A stretch of 64,000 nt of DNA from Phycisphaerales bacterium (GTDB taxonomy: Bacteria; Planctomycetota; Phycisphaerae; Phycisphaerales; SM1A02), in contig JAQWLT010000031.1 of assembly GCA_029247205.1 (NCBI GenBank), positions 1 through 64,000 on the forward strand, read 5' to 3'. Under the pieces are notes generated by a model. That model searched no databases. It was not told the DNA's origin and saw only the letters and a program-made list of their open reading frames with translations. Made by a program: the position numbers and the translations under genes. Numbering within the stretch: the first letter of the stretch is position 1; each line of letters starts with the position of its first letter. Shown piece after piece: positions 27,011 through 36,468 of this stretch.

Positions 27011-27492
27011 GCATCGCTGACATCGATGGCGTGCTCGATGGGGTACCGGATCCCGAGTTGCCGATCAGCATTGTGGAACTCGGCATGGTCATCGGCGTTG
27101 AGTTGCAGGGCAGCGAAGCGAACATACGTCTCGTACCCACCTATACGGGTTGCCCAGCACTTCCAATGATTGAAAAAGATGTGCGAGAGCAAGTCGGACA
27201 ACTCGATGGAATCGACTCTTGCACCGTGCAGTGGTGCTTTGAACCAGCATGGACACCCGATCGGATCTCACCAGGAGGCCGCGCCAAACTGTCGGCCCAC
27301 GGCGTCACCACGCCCGCGTGTGCTTGCAGCGGTCAGACCACGGTCATTCTTCGTACCTCAGCCATCGGATGCCCCTACTGCGGCTCATTCAATACCAGGG
27401 TCGACAGTCCATACGGGCCGACTCGATGCCGCGCCATCCACTTTTGTGAGGCCTGTAGAAACCAGTTCGAGCACATGAAGCCGCGAAGCTAA
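27004..27492 (+). CDS. paaD: PaaD, MIP18-type Fe-S assembly protein for the epoxidase system
   Basis: A 162-residue protein. Residues 5-85 form a MIP18/DUF59 domain (VPDPELPISIVELGMVIGVE, PTYTGCPALPMIEKDV), and the C-terminus is a zinc ribbon with CPYCGS and CEACRNQF. PaaD is needed for phenylacetyl-CoA epoxidase activity, probably by maturing an Fe-S cluster of the reductase PaaE. PaaE itself is not in this window. It overlaps paaC by 7 bases and is the last recognised epoxidase gene, 42 bases before the dehydrogenase E1 alpha gene. Confidence 0.9.
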   Translation: MVSIADIDGVLDGVPDPELPISIVELGMVIGVELQGSEANIRLVPTYTGCPALPMIEKDVREQVGQLDGIDSCTVQWCFEPAWTPDRISPGGRAKLSAHGVTTPACACSGQTTVILRTSAIGCPYCGSFNTRVDSPYGPTRCRAIHFCEACRNQFEHMKPRS

Positions 27493-27534
27493 GCCGCAAG
27501 GCCACAAGCTCGGGACTGCTACCATGGGCGGTCC

Positions 27535-28701
27535 ATGTCTGGCCTAGAACCTGACAAACCGATCGAAGCCTCGTGTGACCCAATGCAGGCATCTCCACCG
27601 CTCCCTGCGAGCGGATTTAACACTCGCGCAATTGATCTGGGCCGTATCGAGTGTCTGCAAATACTGGATGAGCATGGCGATATCGAAGAGGGGCTCCAGC
27701 CCGATATCGAAGACAACGAATTGCTCCGTGTCCATCGTGCAATGCTCTTAAGCCGCGCCTTCGACTCGCGCATGCTTGCCATGCAACGCCAAGGACAGAT
27801 GGGCACATTTGCTCCAAACCTGGGGCAAGAAGCGTGCATGATCGGGCAGGTTTGGCCTCTTGGCGATGAGGATTGGTTCTCACCCTCGTACCGTGCCTTT
27901 GGCGCGCAGATTTGGCGCGGCTGGTCGATGGAACGCCTGATGACGCTTTGGGCTGGATACCACGACGGCTTTCCTCCGCCCGATGATGTGAAGGATCTAC
28001 CATTTTCGATTGTCATTGGCTCGCATGTCCTACCCGCAACGGGCATTGCCATGGCCATGCGCCGGGCCAAAGACCCACACTGCATGGTTGTCAACTTCGG
28101 CGATGGGGCATTCTCCCAAGGTGCGATCACCGAAGCAATGAACTTCGCGGCTGTTGATCAAGCGCCTATCGTCTTTGTGTGCGAGAACAATGGCTGGGCG
28201 ATCTCAACACCACTGGATAAACAGGCTGGAAATGAAGTGCTTGCCGCACGTGGCGCCGGCTATGGCGTGCACTCGATTCGTGTCGACGGCAACGACATCC
28301 TTGCCATGATGACAGCGATGAAAGAAGCCTGTGATCGAGCTCGACGCGGCGAAGGACCAACCCTGATCGAAGCCATCACGTTTCGGATGAGTTTGCACAC
28401 AACCGCCGATGATCCCACTGTCTATCGCGACGAGTCGCTCGTCGAGCCATGGCACAACCGGTGCCCTATTCGACGATTTGAGTTATGGCTCACACGCACC
28501 AATCGACTGACCACACAAGACTGCGATCGTATTCGCGAGGAGTGTGAGCAAGAGGTACTCGATGCGCGTGCGTACTTCCGCAAAAACGCGACTGCAAAAC
28601 CGCGCGAGATATTCGATCACATCTACGACACCATCACCCCTGAACTCGAATCGCAGCGCATGGATTACCTTCGCCGCCTCGATCGCAAGGGGGTGGAGTG
28701 A
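27535..28701 (+). CDS. 2-oxoacid dehydrogenase complex E1 alpha subunit
   Basis: The thiamine-diphosphate-binding alpha subunit of a pyruvate or branched-chain/aryl 2-oxoacid dehydrogenase, 388 residues. Motifs: MQRQGQMGTFAPNLGQEAC, the TPP site VNFGDGAFSQGAITEAMNFA with the terminal ENNGWAIS, and a phosphorylation-loop-like YRDESLV. The sequence style is that of heterotetrameric PdhA/BkdA1 enzymes, and substrate cannot be decided from it. Downstream of paaD and overlapping E1 beta by one base (TGATG), so the complex appears to be transcribed with the paa genes. Confidence 0.87.
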   Translation: MSGLEPDKPIEASCDPMQASPPLPASGFNTRAIDLGRIECLQILDEHGDIEEGLQPDIEDNELLRVHRAMLLSRAFDSRMLAMQRQGQMGTFAPNLGQEACMIGQVWPLGDEDWFSPSYRAFGAQIWRGWSMERLMTLWAGYHDGFPPPDDVKDLPFSIVIGSHVLPATGIAMAMRRAKDPHCMVVNFGDGAFSQGAITEAMNFAAVDQAPIVFVCENNGWAISTPLDKQAGNEVLAARGAGYGVHSIRVDGNDILAMMTAMKEACDRARRGEGPTLIEAITFRMSLHTTADDPTVYRDESLVEPWHNRCPIRRFELWLTRTNRLTTQDCDRIREECEQEVLDARAYFRKNATAKPREIFDHIYDTITPELESQRMDYLRRLDRKGVE

Positions 28702-29687
28702 TGCCCAAATGCACAATGGTGGAGGCTCTCAATCTGGCGCTCGATGAGGCGCTGGGGAATGATCAACAAGTCTGCTTGATGGGACAAGACATCGGCGTCA
28801 ATGGTGGTGTGTTCCGGGTCACCAAAGATCTCCAAACTAAGTACGGCGCCGACCGCGTGATGGATACACCCCTGGCCGAATGTGGCATCATTGGTACCGC
28901 TGTGGGCATGGCGATCTATGGAATGAAACCCATTGCCGAGATTCAATTCTCTGGCTTTACGATGCAGGCCTTTGACCAAATCGAGCAGAATATGGCTCGC
29001 TATCGCAATCGCACCCAGGGCCGATTCAACATCGACATGGTGATGCGAGCGCCCTACGGTGGGGGCATTCGAGCCGTAGAACATCACAGTGAATCACGCG
29101 AAGCCTATTGGGTTCACACGCCTGGCCTGAAGGTGGTCATTCCATCTGGGCCACGCAATGCTCGCGCCTTACTGGCGGCCTCCATTGCTGACCCAGGACC
29201 CGTCATCTTCTACGAGCCAAAGGCCATCTACCGCGCCTTCCGCGAGGATGTTCCTGACTCGCCGGAAACGATGGAACTTGGCAAGGCCAATATCGCGCAG
29301 TCTGGCGATGACATCACAATCATTTCGTATGGCGCCATGATGCGGCCTGCCCGTGAAGCGGTTGAAGATCTCACCGAGTTACACAGCATCAACGCCGAAC
29401 TCATTGACCTCTTAACGATCTCGCCAATTGATACTGAAACGCTGCTGCAATCAGTGACCAAGACAGGCCGCTGCATCATCGTGCATGAGGGACACCAAAC
29501 GTGCGGCGTCGGTGCTGAGATCGCAGCAAGGCTCGCCGAGGGTGGTGCGTTCGAGTATCTCGTTGCGCCGCTTAAACGCTTGACAGCCCCGGACATCCCC
29601 CACCCCTACTTCCAAGTTGAACAGCACTTCCTACCCGACCCAGATGACATCATCGGCGCGGCGCGGGAACTCATGGAGTGGACCTAG
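28701..29687 (+). CDS. 2-oxoacid dehydrogenase complex E1 beta subunit
   Basis: A transketolase-like beta subunit of 328 residues that completes the E1 active site. Conserved segments are MGQDIGVNGGVFRVTKDL, DTPLAECGIIGTAVGMAIYG, APYGGGIRAVEHHSES and the C-terminal domain with VHEGHQTCGVGAEIAARL and RLTAPDIPHPYF. ATG 28701 is favoured (GGAG upstream) over a GTG three bases earlier. With E1 alpha it decarboxylates the 2-oxoacid and acylates the lipoyl group of E2. Confidence 0.9.
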   Translation: MPKCTMVEALNLALDEALGNDQQVCLMGQDIGVNGGVFRVTKDLQTKYGADRVMDTPLAECGIIGTAVGMAIYGMKPIAEIQFSGFTMQAFDQIEQNMARYRNRTQGRFNIDMVMRAPYGGGIRAVEHHSESREAYWVHTPGLKVVIPSGPRNARALLAASIADPGPVIFYEPKAIYRAFREDVPDSPETMELGKANIAQSGDDITIISYGAMMRPAREAVEDLTELHSINAELIDLLTISPIDTETLLQSVTKTGRCIIVHEGHQTCGVGAEIAARLAEGGAFEYLVAPLKRLTAPDIPHPYFQVEQHFLPDPDDIIGAARELMEWT

Positions 29688-29692
29688 TCGAA

Positions 29693-31000
29693 ATGACCTC
29701 GACGATGTATCAATTCAAGTTGCCCGATCTCGCCGAGGGTGTCCATGAAGGTCAGGTCATTCGCGTGCACGTGCAGGCAGGGCAATCGGTTTGCGAAGAC
29801 GATCCACTGATGGAAGTCGAAACCGACAAAGCCGCCGTCGAAATCCCCTCTCCGGTATCCGGCCGCGTCGTCGAAGTACATGTATCCGAGAGCGAACTTG
29901 TTCACGTTGGCGACGTCATGGTTACGTTTGATAGCTCCAGCGCTCCAGCGGCGAGTGCGCCGGCTCCAGCTACAACCACCACGCCCATTGCAGCAACGAA
30001 CACACCTCCTGCCGATCCGAGTGGCAAGCGAAGGCCCGCATCACCCTCGGTACGTCGACTTGCACGGGAACGCGGGCTCGACCTCACCCAAGTACGCGGA
30101 TCAGGACCTGGCGGACGTGTTACTCGCGCTGATGTCGAGCAAGCCGCAACTGCTCGAATGACTGACTCGCAGGTACCCCCCCCGGCCGTCTCGCCCGACG
30201 TCTTGAGCAGTGAGACATCCACACCGATCGCTGCAGTCCGCATTACGCCTCCGCAATCAACTCCAACGACTGCCATTGAAGGCGTTGCTGACAGTGATCA
30301 GTACGGAAGTATCGTTCGGCAAGGTCTCTCGCAAGCCCGGCGAACAATCGCTCGCGTCATGCAAACATCGTGGCAGACGATTCCACATGTCACCGATAGC
30401 AATGACGCTGACATCACCGAACTTGAGGCAATGCGTGGCTCTTTTGTTGACAGCGATTATCCAGATCGCCGCATCACGACACTCGCATTTGTTATTCGCG
30501 CCGTATGCCGAGCGATGCAGAAACATCCAATTCTCAATGCCACGCTTGATCTAGAACGCGACGAAGTGATCTTTCGCGAATATGTCAATATCGCAGTAGG
30601 TGTGGAAACACCCCGCGGACTCGTCGCGCCTGTCATTCACAACGCACATCTCATGGGCATTGGTAAGATTTCTGACCACCTAGCGGTCATGGCGCACAAC
30701 ACCCGAAGTGGTGCCTTTGGCGTAGAAGACACTCGCGGTGCGACTTACACAATTTCAAACGCCGGTGCCATGGGGCGAACGCGATACTCAACACCCATCA
30801 TCATGCCTGGCACCGTCGCTTGCCTAGCAGTTGGCCGTGCCCGCAAAATGCCATGGGTCGTTGATGATGAAATCGTGCCACGCCTGATCATGCCACTCAG
30901 CCACTCCATGGATCATCGTCTCGTGGACGGCGGCCGCGAAATCCCCTTCATTGGGCATGTCATCGATGATCTTGAACACCCCATGCGGTTCGCTCTCTAG
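29693..31000 (+). CDS. Dihydrolipoamide acyltransferase (E2)
   Basis: A 435-residue E2 core protein with three parts: one N-terminal lipoyl domain (about 5-80, lipoylation lysine in VETDKAAVEI), a proline/alanine linker, a peripheral-subunit-binding domain (SPSVRRLARERGLDL, GSGPGGRVTRADV) and the catalytic acyltransferase domain ending in SHSMDHRLVDGG, whose His and Asp are the active site. It transfers the acyl group to CoA. ATG 29693 is chosen; alternatives are GTG 29678 (overlapping E1 beta) and ATG 29705. Product could be acetyl-, branched-acyl- or aryl-acetyl-CoA. Confidence 0.88.
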   Translation: MTSTMYQFKLPDLAEGVHEGQVIRVHVQAGQSVCEDDPLMEVETDKAAVEIPSPVSGRVVEVHVSESELVHVGDVMVTFDSSSAPAASAPAPATTTTPIAATNTPPADPSGKRRPASPSVRRLARERGLDLTQVRGSGPGGRVTRADVEQAATARMTDSQVPPPAVSPDVLSSETSTPIAAVRITPPQSTPTTAIEGVADSDQYGSIVRQGLSQARRTIARVMQTSWQTIPHVTDSNDADITELEAMRGSFVDSDYPDRRITTLAFVIRAVCRAMQKHPILNATLDLERDEVIFREYVNIAVGVETPRGLVAPVIHNAHLMGIGKISDHLAVMAHNTRSGAFGVEDTRGATYTISNAGAMGRTRYSTPIIMPGTVACLAVGRARKMPWVVDDEIVPRLIMPLSHSMDHRLVDGGREIPFIGHVIDDLEHPMRFAL

Positions 31001-31068
31001 CAATAGATGCGGTTCGTTATCGTTATAGACCGCTCCCCCCAATGGGGAGTCTCTACGAAAGGAAGACC

Positions 31069-32184
31069 ATGCGACCACTTATGACCCTCGCAGCCGGACT
31101 GGCTTGCACCCTCACCTTCTCCGCAACAGCCCAAGACAGCGCACCCGCCGAAGGCGCCAAAGCACCAGAGAAGTCGCTTTCTATTGGCGACAAAGCTCCG
31201 GGCATCAAGGTGGCCAAGTTCTACCACGGCACACCTGTTTCAGAATTCACGCCCGGCAAGACCTATGTCATGGAGTTCTGGGCAACGTGGTGCGGACCGT
31301 GCGTCGCGCAGATCCCCCACCTTGCCAAGATGCAGGCCGAGTACAAGGACCAAGGCGTTCAATTCGTAAGCACAGCTGTTTGGCAACGCGAAGACACGCA
31401 GGCACTGAAAGAGAAAGCCGTTGCTGACTTTGTCACTGGCAAGGACGGCAAAATGGCTTACACCGTTGCCATCGATGATGATGGTTGGATGGCTGACAAT
31501 TGGATGAAGCCGGCCGGCCAAAATGGCATTCCTGCGGCCTTTCTCGTTGGCAAGACTGGTGTGGTCGAATGGATCGGACACCCCGGTTCCCTCGACGATG
31601 TGCTCAAGCAATACGAGGCTGGTACGTGGGACCGCGAGCAAGCCAAGAAGGAATTCCAACAAGCCAAGAAGGAATTCCAAGAGGAGCGTCGCTTTGCCAC
31701 GAAGGGCCGTGAGATGATGATGAAGATCATGATGGCTGAGCAATCCGGTGACCGCGAAGCAGCAGGCGTTGCACTGGCCGAGGCCATCAAGGAATTCCCC
31801 AATAACCTCAACGTCCAAATGATGCAGTTTTCATTCCTCTTGGCCGACCAAACCACGGCTGGCGAGGGCTACGCACTTGGCAAGCGAATCATGAAACAGC
31901 ATTGGGATAATGCCGGGATTCTGAACTTCCTCTCATGGCATGTCGCAGACGACAAGACCGTCAAGAGACGCGACATGGACTTCGCCCTCGAAGCGGCAAA
32001 GCGTGCCGACGATATCACCGGCAACGCCGACCCATCGATCCTTGATACGCTTGCCCGCGTCTACTGGGAGAAGGGCAATCGGGCCAAGGCCATCGAAATG
32101 CAGCAAAAGGCTATTGCCGGGGCGGACGAATCTCAGAAGGGCGAACTCGAGACCACGCTCGCGTCCTATCAGTCAGAAGAGTAG
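31069..32184 (+). CDS. Exported TlpA-like thioredoxin-fold protein
   Basis: A 371-residue protein with a signal peptide (about 1-22, TFSATAQ), a TlpA/thioredoxin domain at about 38-180 with the redox motif WCGPC (C75, C78), and a helical C-terminal half with TPR-like helices. Two perfect copies of a 21-base repeat encode AKKEFQQ-AKKEFQE in the linker. AAAGGAAG precedes the ATG by a few bases, and a small hairpin (31033-31049) lies just ahead. It sits between E2 and E3 genes although it should act in the periplasm, which is unusual. Function unknown beyond thiol-disulfide chemistry. Confidence 0.8.
   Translation: MRPLMTLAAGLACTLTFSATAQDSAPAEGAKAPEKSLSIGDKAPGIKVAKFYHGTPVSEFTPGKTYVMEFWATWCGPCVAQIPHLAKMQAEYKDQGVQFVSTAVWQREDTQALKEKAVADFVTGKDGKMAYTVAIDDDGWMADNWMKPAGQNGIPAAFLVGKTGVVEWIGHPGSLDDVLKQYEAGTWDREQAKKEFQQAKKEFQEERRFATKGREMMMKIMMAEQSGDREAAGVALAEAIKEFPNNLNVQMMQFSFLLADQTTAGEGYALGKRIMKQHWDNAGILNFLSWHVADDKTVKRRDMDFALEAAKRADDITGNADPSILDTLARVYWEKGNRAKAIEMQQKAIAGADESQKGELETTLASYQSEE
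31639..31680 (+). repeat. Perfect 21-base tandem duplication inside the TlpA-like gene
   Basis: Bases 31639-31659 and 31660-31680 are identical. The unit is 21 bases, so the frame is kept and seven residues are duplicated in a charged helical linker. Perfect identity suggests a recent slippage event. Confidence 0.95.
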
Positions 32185-32208
32185 ACAATCACTCACAGAG
32201 AAGCCTTG

Positions 32209-32241
32209 ACGATGGCCCGTTGCCTCGCGACGGGCCATCGT
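32209..32241 (+). terminator. Strong hairpin, possible terminator or attenuator before lpd
   Basis: A perfect 12-base inverted repeat (32209-32220 with 32230-32241; ACGATGGCCCGT and its complement) with a 9-base loop lies between the TlpA-like gene and lpd. The T-run after it is weak (TTAC), so it may reduce rather than end transcription, or stabilise the upstream mRNA. Confidence 0.5.
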
Positions 32242-32254
32242 TACAATTCCGCTC

Positions 32255-33577
32255 ATGGTTGTGGGTGAATTTACAGAAGATGCAGATATCGTCGTCATTG
32301 GCGGTGGGCCCGCTGGCTACGCCTGCGCCTTTCGCGCGGCTGAATTGGGCCGGGATGTGGTCTTGGTTGATCCTCGTGGCGTGCTTGGTGGGAACTGTCT
32401 GCACGAAGCATGTATTCCAACCAAGACTGTGCTGCATGCAATTGATCTGACTCGGCAGTCATCGCACCCATGCCTGACGGGCGATCCTCCCAGCATCGAC
32501 GCCGACGCAACCCGCAAGTGGATTGACCGCATCACCAAGCGGCTTGGTGGTGGGCTCGCTGCGGCGGCAAAGGCCAAAGGCGTTGAGATTCTTGCCGGTC
32601 GTGCAAGGTTTCTCAGCAACCGCGAGATTCAAGTTGCAGGGGAACACGTCAGCCGAATTCGATTCAAGCGGGCAGTCATTTGCTGCGGCGGTGGCGAGCA
32701 ACAATCCGCTAACGGGGCATTGACAGTCAATGCACTGTGCGATTCGCTTGATCGCGTGAGCGGCACAGCCGTCGTTCTTGGGAATGGGCCGTGGGCCCTT
32801 GAAGCAGCCGCGATCTGCTACAGCATGGGGGCATCCACCACGCTCGTGCCAGGCAAGCACCCTGTGCTGCCGGGCGTGCCCACCCAACTTGTCGACACCA
32901 TTGGCAAGGCCTGTGGTTTTGACATCATGCAAACCGGCGAAGCCAGTGTTGAGGCGACCAATGATGGTTGCCGCATTACAGTTGGCGAGCAAACGCTTGA
33001 CCCTGATGTCTTCATCGATGCCTCATCCAAACCACCAAACCTCGACGGCCTCGATCTTGACGCTGCAGGCGTAGAACTCACTGACGGAGGTTTGATTGAC
33101 ACTGATGAACGTTGCGTCACCAGCGAACCCCGCATCCTTGCTGCCGGAGCCTGCGCCGAAAGTATGGGGGACGCAGGCATGTCGCTTGCACAGGGACGCG
33201 TAGCCGCAGAAGTCATCGCTGGCCGCGCTGCCGCCTGGGACCCTGCCGCCGTTCCGACACTGGTGTTCTCGCATCCACAACTTGCATGGTCTGGATCATG
33301 CCCAGACGACGCCGAAACGCTACTCATCCCGTGGTCGCATAGTGGGCTCGCCATCGGTATGAATGCTGGCACCGGTTGCACACTGATCTGCTGGGACAAG
33401 GAATCAGGCACGCTGCTCGGCGCTGGGGCTGTTGGCGTTGGGGCATCCGAAATGGCAGACCTCTTTACGGTCACGATTGAACTCGGCTCTACGTTGCAGG
33501 ACCTCGCTGACATGTCGCCAGCTCACCCCACCCGCAGCGAGTTGCTGCTCGAAGCGGCGCGGCAGGCACTCGGATGA
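32255..33577 (+). CDS. lpd: Dihydrolipoamide dehydrogenase (E3), divergent
   Basis: A flavin disulfide reductase of 440 residues that reoxidises the lipoyl group of E2 with NAD+. FAD motif VVIGGGPAGYACAFRAAELG, redox disulfide GGNCLHEACIPTK (C48 and C53), an NAD-domain segment VVLGNGPWALEAAA, and the C-terminal HPTRSELL with the catalytic histidine. Overall divergent from standard E3: the NAD motif lacks the usual GxGxxG form (GNGPWA) and the central domain is short of several consensus positions. The pairing with E1/E2 genes supports the call. Its stop overlaps the next gene by 4 bases. Confidence 0.85.
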   Translation: MVVGEFTEDADIVVIGGGPAGYACAFRAAELGRDVVLVDPRGVLGGNCLHEACIPTKTVLHAIDLTRQSSHPCLTGDPPSIDADATRKWIDRITKRLGGGLAAAAKAKGVEILAGRARFLSNREIQVAGEHVSRIRFKRAVICCGGGEQQSANGALTVNALCDSLDRVSGTAVVLGNGPWALEAAAICYSMGASTTLVPGKHPVLPGVPTQLVDTIGKACGFDIMQTGEASVEATNDGCRITVGEQTLDPDVFIDASSKPPNLDGLDLDAAGVELTDGGLIDTDERCVTSEPRILAAGACAESMGDAGMSLAQGRVAAEVIAGRAAAWDPAAVPTLVFSHPQLAWSGSCPDDAETLLIPWSHSGLAIGMNAGTGCTLICWDKESGTLLGAGAVGVGASEMADLFTVTIELGSTLQDLADMSPAHPTRSELLLEAARQALG

Positions 33578-34047
33578 GTAAGAAGTCCCCATCGATCGGC
33601 ATGTTCCTACTCGTACTGGTTGCACTTGAAGCCGTGCTGGTTGGAATCATCGTGCTGATCATCCAATACCTGCCCGCATGGCAAGGCCCTGGCATTAGTG
33701 TCATTACTTTCGTGGGCATCGCGCTCATTGCCAGAGCAGCCTTCCGGCTGCTCTGGAATCGAATGCTGGCACCGTGGCCTCCGCTGGAGATCCCCAGTCA
33801 AGCAGTACGCCGCTCGTTCCAATCATTCAGTTTCGGCAACGTCAATATGACGTTCAGCATCAATGCAGCCGTCGATGACACATACTTGCATTTGGAACCC
33901 ATTCTTCCATGGCGAGTACTGGGCGCTCACTCGGCAAGTATCCCGTTTTCAGCGATGACACCATCGGACCGCAGCCGCACGGTGCGAATCGGAAACCACA
34001 CCGTATGGGGGCCGAAGTGGTGTTTCAAGAACGCGATGGCCGACTAA
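33574..34047 (+). CDS. Unknown membrane protein coupled to lpd
   Basis: A 157-residue protein with two hydrophobic helices near the N-terminus (FLLVLVALEAVLVGIIVLII and VITFVGIALIARAAF) and a soluble C-terminal domain rich in aromatic and polar residues (PPLEIPSQAVRRSFQSFSFG, LHLEPILPWRVLGAHSASIP). ATG overlaps the lpd stop (ATGA). Its TAA directly abuts the stop of the convergent paaY gene. No family recognised; the C-terminal part might be a small beta-rich domain. Confidence 0.7.
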   Translation: MSKKSPSIGMFLLVLVALEAVLVGIIVLIIQYLPAWQGPGISVITFVGIALIARAAFRLLWNRMLAPWPPLEIPSQAVRRSFQSFSFGNVNMTFSINAAVDDTYLHLEPILPWRVLGAHSASIPFSAMTPSDRSRTVRIGNHTVWGPKWCFKNAMAD

Positions 34048-34656
34048 TTACGCGTCCCGGCTCGTCTTCTTGGTCTCGTACAACACATCAGGAACACGCT
34101 GCGCCAAGCGACTTTCAGAAGCTGACGAAAGAGGCTCTACTTCTTCTTCGGTCTGAAGATGTCGCTGCGCCAAGTGCTGATACACCTCGGTGCCCCGCGA
34201 CTTCCAGCCGATCTCCTTTTCAGAGAGTTCGCGAATCTGCTTGGCTGGCGACCCAGCCCACAACGTATTGGTCGGAATCTCAGTTCCTTCCTTCACAAAT
34301 GCAAGTGCGCCAACGATACTGTTCTCGCCGACGACCACGTCGTCCATAAGTACGGCATTCATTCCAATGAGTGCGTTACGGCCCACCGTGCACCCATGGA
34401 GAACCGCCCCGTGACCAACGTGACCGTTCTCGTGAACGACCACGTCCTTTCCGGGAAAGCAGTGCACCACGCATGTGTCTTGTACATTGCTGCCAGCCTT
34501 GAGTTCAAGGCGACCAATATCACCGCGAAGAACAGCGGCTGGCCCCACGAGACAGCCCTCACCAATGATGACATCCCCGATGAGCACCGCTGTTGGATGC
34601 ACAAACGCGCTTGGGTCGACGACCGGCGTGATGCCTTCATACTTATAAGATGGCAT
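34048..34656 (-). CDS. paaY: PaaY-like hexapeptide-repeat protein (gamma-carbonic-anhydrase fold thioesterase)
   Basis: A left-handed beta-helix protein of 202 residues. [40 protein letters not shown] and [24 protein letters not shown] match PaaY closely, including metal-binding histidines. Known PaaY proteins hydrolyse CoA thioesters such as the inhibitory 2-hydroxycyclohepta-1,4,6-triene-1-formyl-CoA formed when the pathway stalls. The start overlaps the paaN stop by one base, so both are co-expressed. A plain gamma-carbonic anhydrase is the alternative. Confidence 0.87.
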   Translation of the reverse strand: MPSYKYEGITPVVDPSAFVHPTAVLIGDVIIGEGCLVGPAAVLRGDIGRLELKAGSNVQDTCVVHCFPGKDVVVHENGHVGHGAVLHGCTVGRNALIGMNAVLMDDVVVGENSIVGALAFVKEGTEIPTNTLWAGSPAKQIRELSEKEIGWKSRGTEVYQHLAQRHLQTEEEVEPLSSASESRLAQRVPDVLYETKKTSRDA

Positions 34657-36350
34657 CAGCTGACGGCCTCTTCAACAGGCGCCGGAACTGGAACGCGACT
34701 GGCCACAAAGCGGAATCGATCGGCCACAAATGCAGCGTCGCACAACGTGGCGTTGCCAGATGGATTGGCACCAGACACATGAAAGTCACTGAACGCAGAT
34801 GACTGATTGACCCAAATCTGCCCTGATAAATTACAAGATGTCGAGACACCCGCAGCGGTCAATGCATCTACAGCACGATCCAGCACATCATTGCTTCGGC
34901 TCCAGACAGCTGCGGTCAAGCCTCCTTGTGATCGCGCCGTATCAGCTGCGATCGCAATTGACTCGGCTGAGTCGGCCGTCCGAACGATGTACACGATTGG
35001 GCCGAATGCTTCTTGTTGATACTGCAACGCATCGCTGGCATCAACTTGCAAGATCAGCGGTGTGGCAGTGCGAGCGTCTGGGAATCGCTCGTTATCGATC
35101 GTAGTGGAATCTCGCAGAACGGTCGTTGCCGAGCTTCGGGCGGCGTCAATTCTCGCTGCAGTGTGCGTTGATTGAATCGCACCCAACACTTCTGCAGCAC
35201 GAGCAGGGTCAGATACAAACCAGTCCACAGCCTTCACGATTGCGGCGGCAGCATCATCAAAGGACATACGACCCTCAGGCGTGTCAATGCCACCTTCCGG
35301 AATGTAGATATTCTGCGGGGTCGTGCACATCTGACCAGAGAACAAGCAGAGTGAGAACGCGATATTTCCGGTCGTACCACGCACGTCATCAGTTCCATCG
35401 AGCACAATCGAGTTCACGCCAGCCTTTTCGGTATAGACCCGGGCTTGGCGGGCATGTGCTTCAATCCAATCTCCAAAGGCGTTCCCGCCAGTAAAGTCGA
35501 CAATGCCAATATCGGGCCGCGTCACAAGGTCTTGGGCCACTGGCTCATCGTGTGAATCGCAAACCAATGTGATGACATTGGGATCAAAACCTGCTTCAGC
35601 CAAGACTTCTCTCATGACTTCTACTGTGATCGCAAGAGGCAACACCGCGCCAGGATGGGGTTTGACGATCACTGCATTACCGGTGACCAAACTGGCAAAG
35701 ATGCCGGGGTATCCATTCCATGTGGGGAAGGTCGAGCAGCCCACCGTCACGCTGATGCCGCGCGGAATGATTCGCCACGTCTTCTCAAGCGTCACGGTTT
35801 CGGTCTTCGAGACACGCTTCTGCCATGTTGCTGTCGTCGGGCAGCGTTTCATTTCTCGGTAAGCGTAGGCCACTGCTTCAAGTCCACGATCCTGCGCATG
35901 TGGACCACCCGCTTGGAAGGCCATCATGAATCCTTGGCCAGTGGTGTGCATGACTGCGCAGGCCATCTCGAATGAGCGTTGGTTCAAGCGATGTAAGATT
36001 TCAAGACACACGCCAGTTCGCGTCTCGATTGTTGCCTGTTGCCATGCTGTACATGCAGCACCGACAGATTCGCACAGAATGTCGAGATCAACACGTGGAT
36101 ACGAGATGCCCGTCTCGATTCCATACGGAGACTGCTCTCCATCGATCCACCCGTTGATGCCAGGTTGATCAAGTTCAAAGCGGCCACCTAATCTTGACTT
36201 CCACGCTTGGCGCCCATCTTCCTTCGCAGTCTCGCCATAGATGCGTCCGCTTGGAACCTCGGGGTAGGCCGACCAGAACCCACGGGTCTCACTGGCGGCC
36301 AGGGCCCCGTCGAGTGTCTCGCGATATCTTTCAAACCAGTCTTGTGCCAC
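34656..36350 (-). CDS. paaN: Phenylacetate degradation aldehyde dehydrogenase PaaN
   Basis: A 564-residue aldehyde dehydrogenase of the PaaN type. The N-terminal region ([30 protein letters not shown]) is characteristic of PaaN and absent from ordinary aldehyde dehydrogenases. The NAD fold has [18 protein letters not shown], the active-site region [14 protein letters not shown] and the nucleophile in [11 protein letters not shown]. It probably oxidises the ring-opened semialdehyde to 3-oxo-5,6-dehydrosuberyl-CoA. The hydratase domain that PaaZ uses for oxepin opening is missing, so ring opening must involve another protein. Upstream of paaY in one operon. Confidence 0.87.
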   Translation of the reverse strand: MAQDWFERYRETLDGALAASETRGFWSAYPEVPSGRIYGETAKEDGRQAWKSRLGGRFELDQPGINGWIDGEQSPYGIETGISYPRVDLDILCESVGAACTAWQQATIETRTGVCLEILHRLNQRSFEMACAVMHTTGQGFMMAFQAGGPHAQDRGLEAVAYAYREMKRCPTTATWQKRVSKTETVTLEKTWRIIPRGISVTVGCSTFPTWNGYPGIFASLVTGNAVIVKPHPGAVLPLAITVEVMREVLAEAGFDPNVITLVCDSHDEPVAQDLVTRPDIGIVDFTGGNAFGDWIEAHARQARVYTEKAGVNSIVLDGTDDVRGTTGNIAFSLCLFSGQMCTTPQNIYIPEGGIDTPEGRMSFDDAAAAIVKAVDWFVSDPARAAEVLGAIQSTHTAARIDAARSSATTVLRDSTTIDNERFPDARTATPLILQVDASDALQYQQEAFGPIVYIVRTADSAESIAIAADTARSQGGLTAAVWSRSNDVLDRAVDALTAAGVSTSCNLSGQIWVNQSSAFSDFHVSGANPSGNATLCDAAFVADRFRFVASRVPVPAPVEEAVS

Positions 36351-36468
36351 GGGTGATCTCCTTCAAACGAGATGCATTGTAGGTCCACTGAGTGCCGAGG
36401 CATGGCTCGGCTCGCTGCCGACTGTACAATTGACTCGGCCATCCATTGTTGGAGGCGACGAATACTCG

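Noticed and set aside
31639-31680. Repeat as CRISPR or mobile-element scar
   Set aside because: Only two abutting copies of 21 bases, in frame inside a gene; simple tandem duplication explains it.
34656-36350. PaaZ as the name for the aldehyde dehydrogenase
   Set aside because: PaaZ carries a C-terminal MaoC-type hydratase domain and is longer; the N-terminal text and length fit PaaN.
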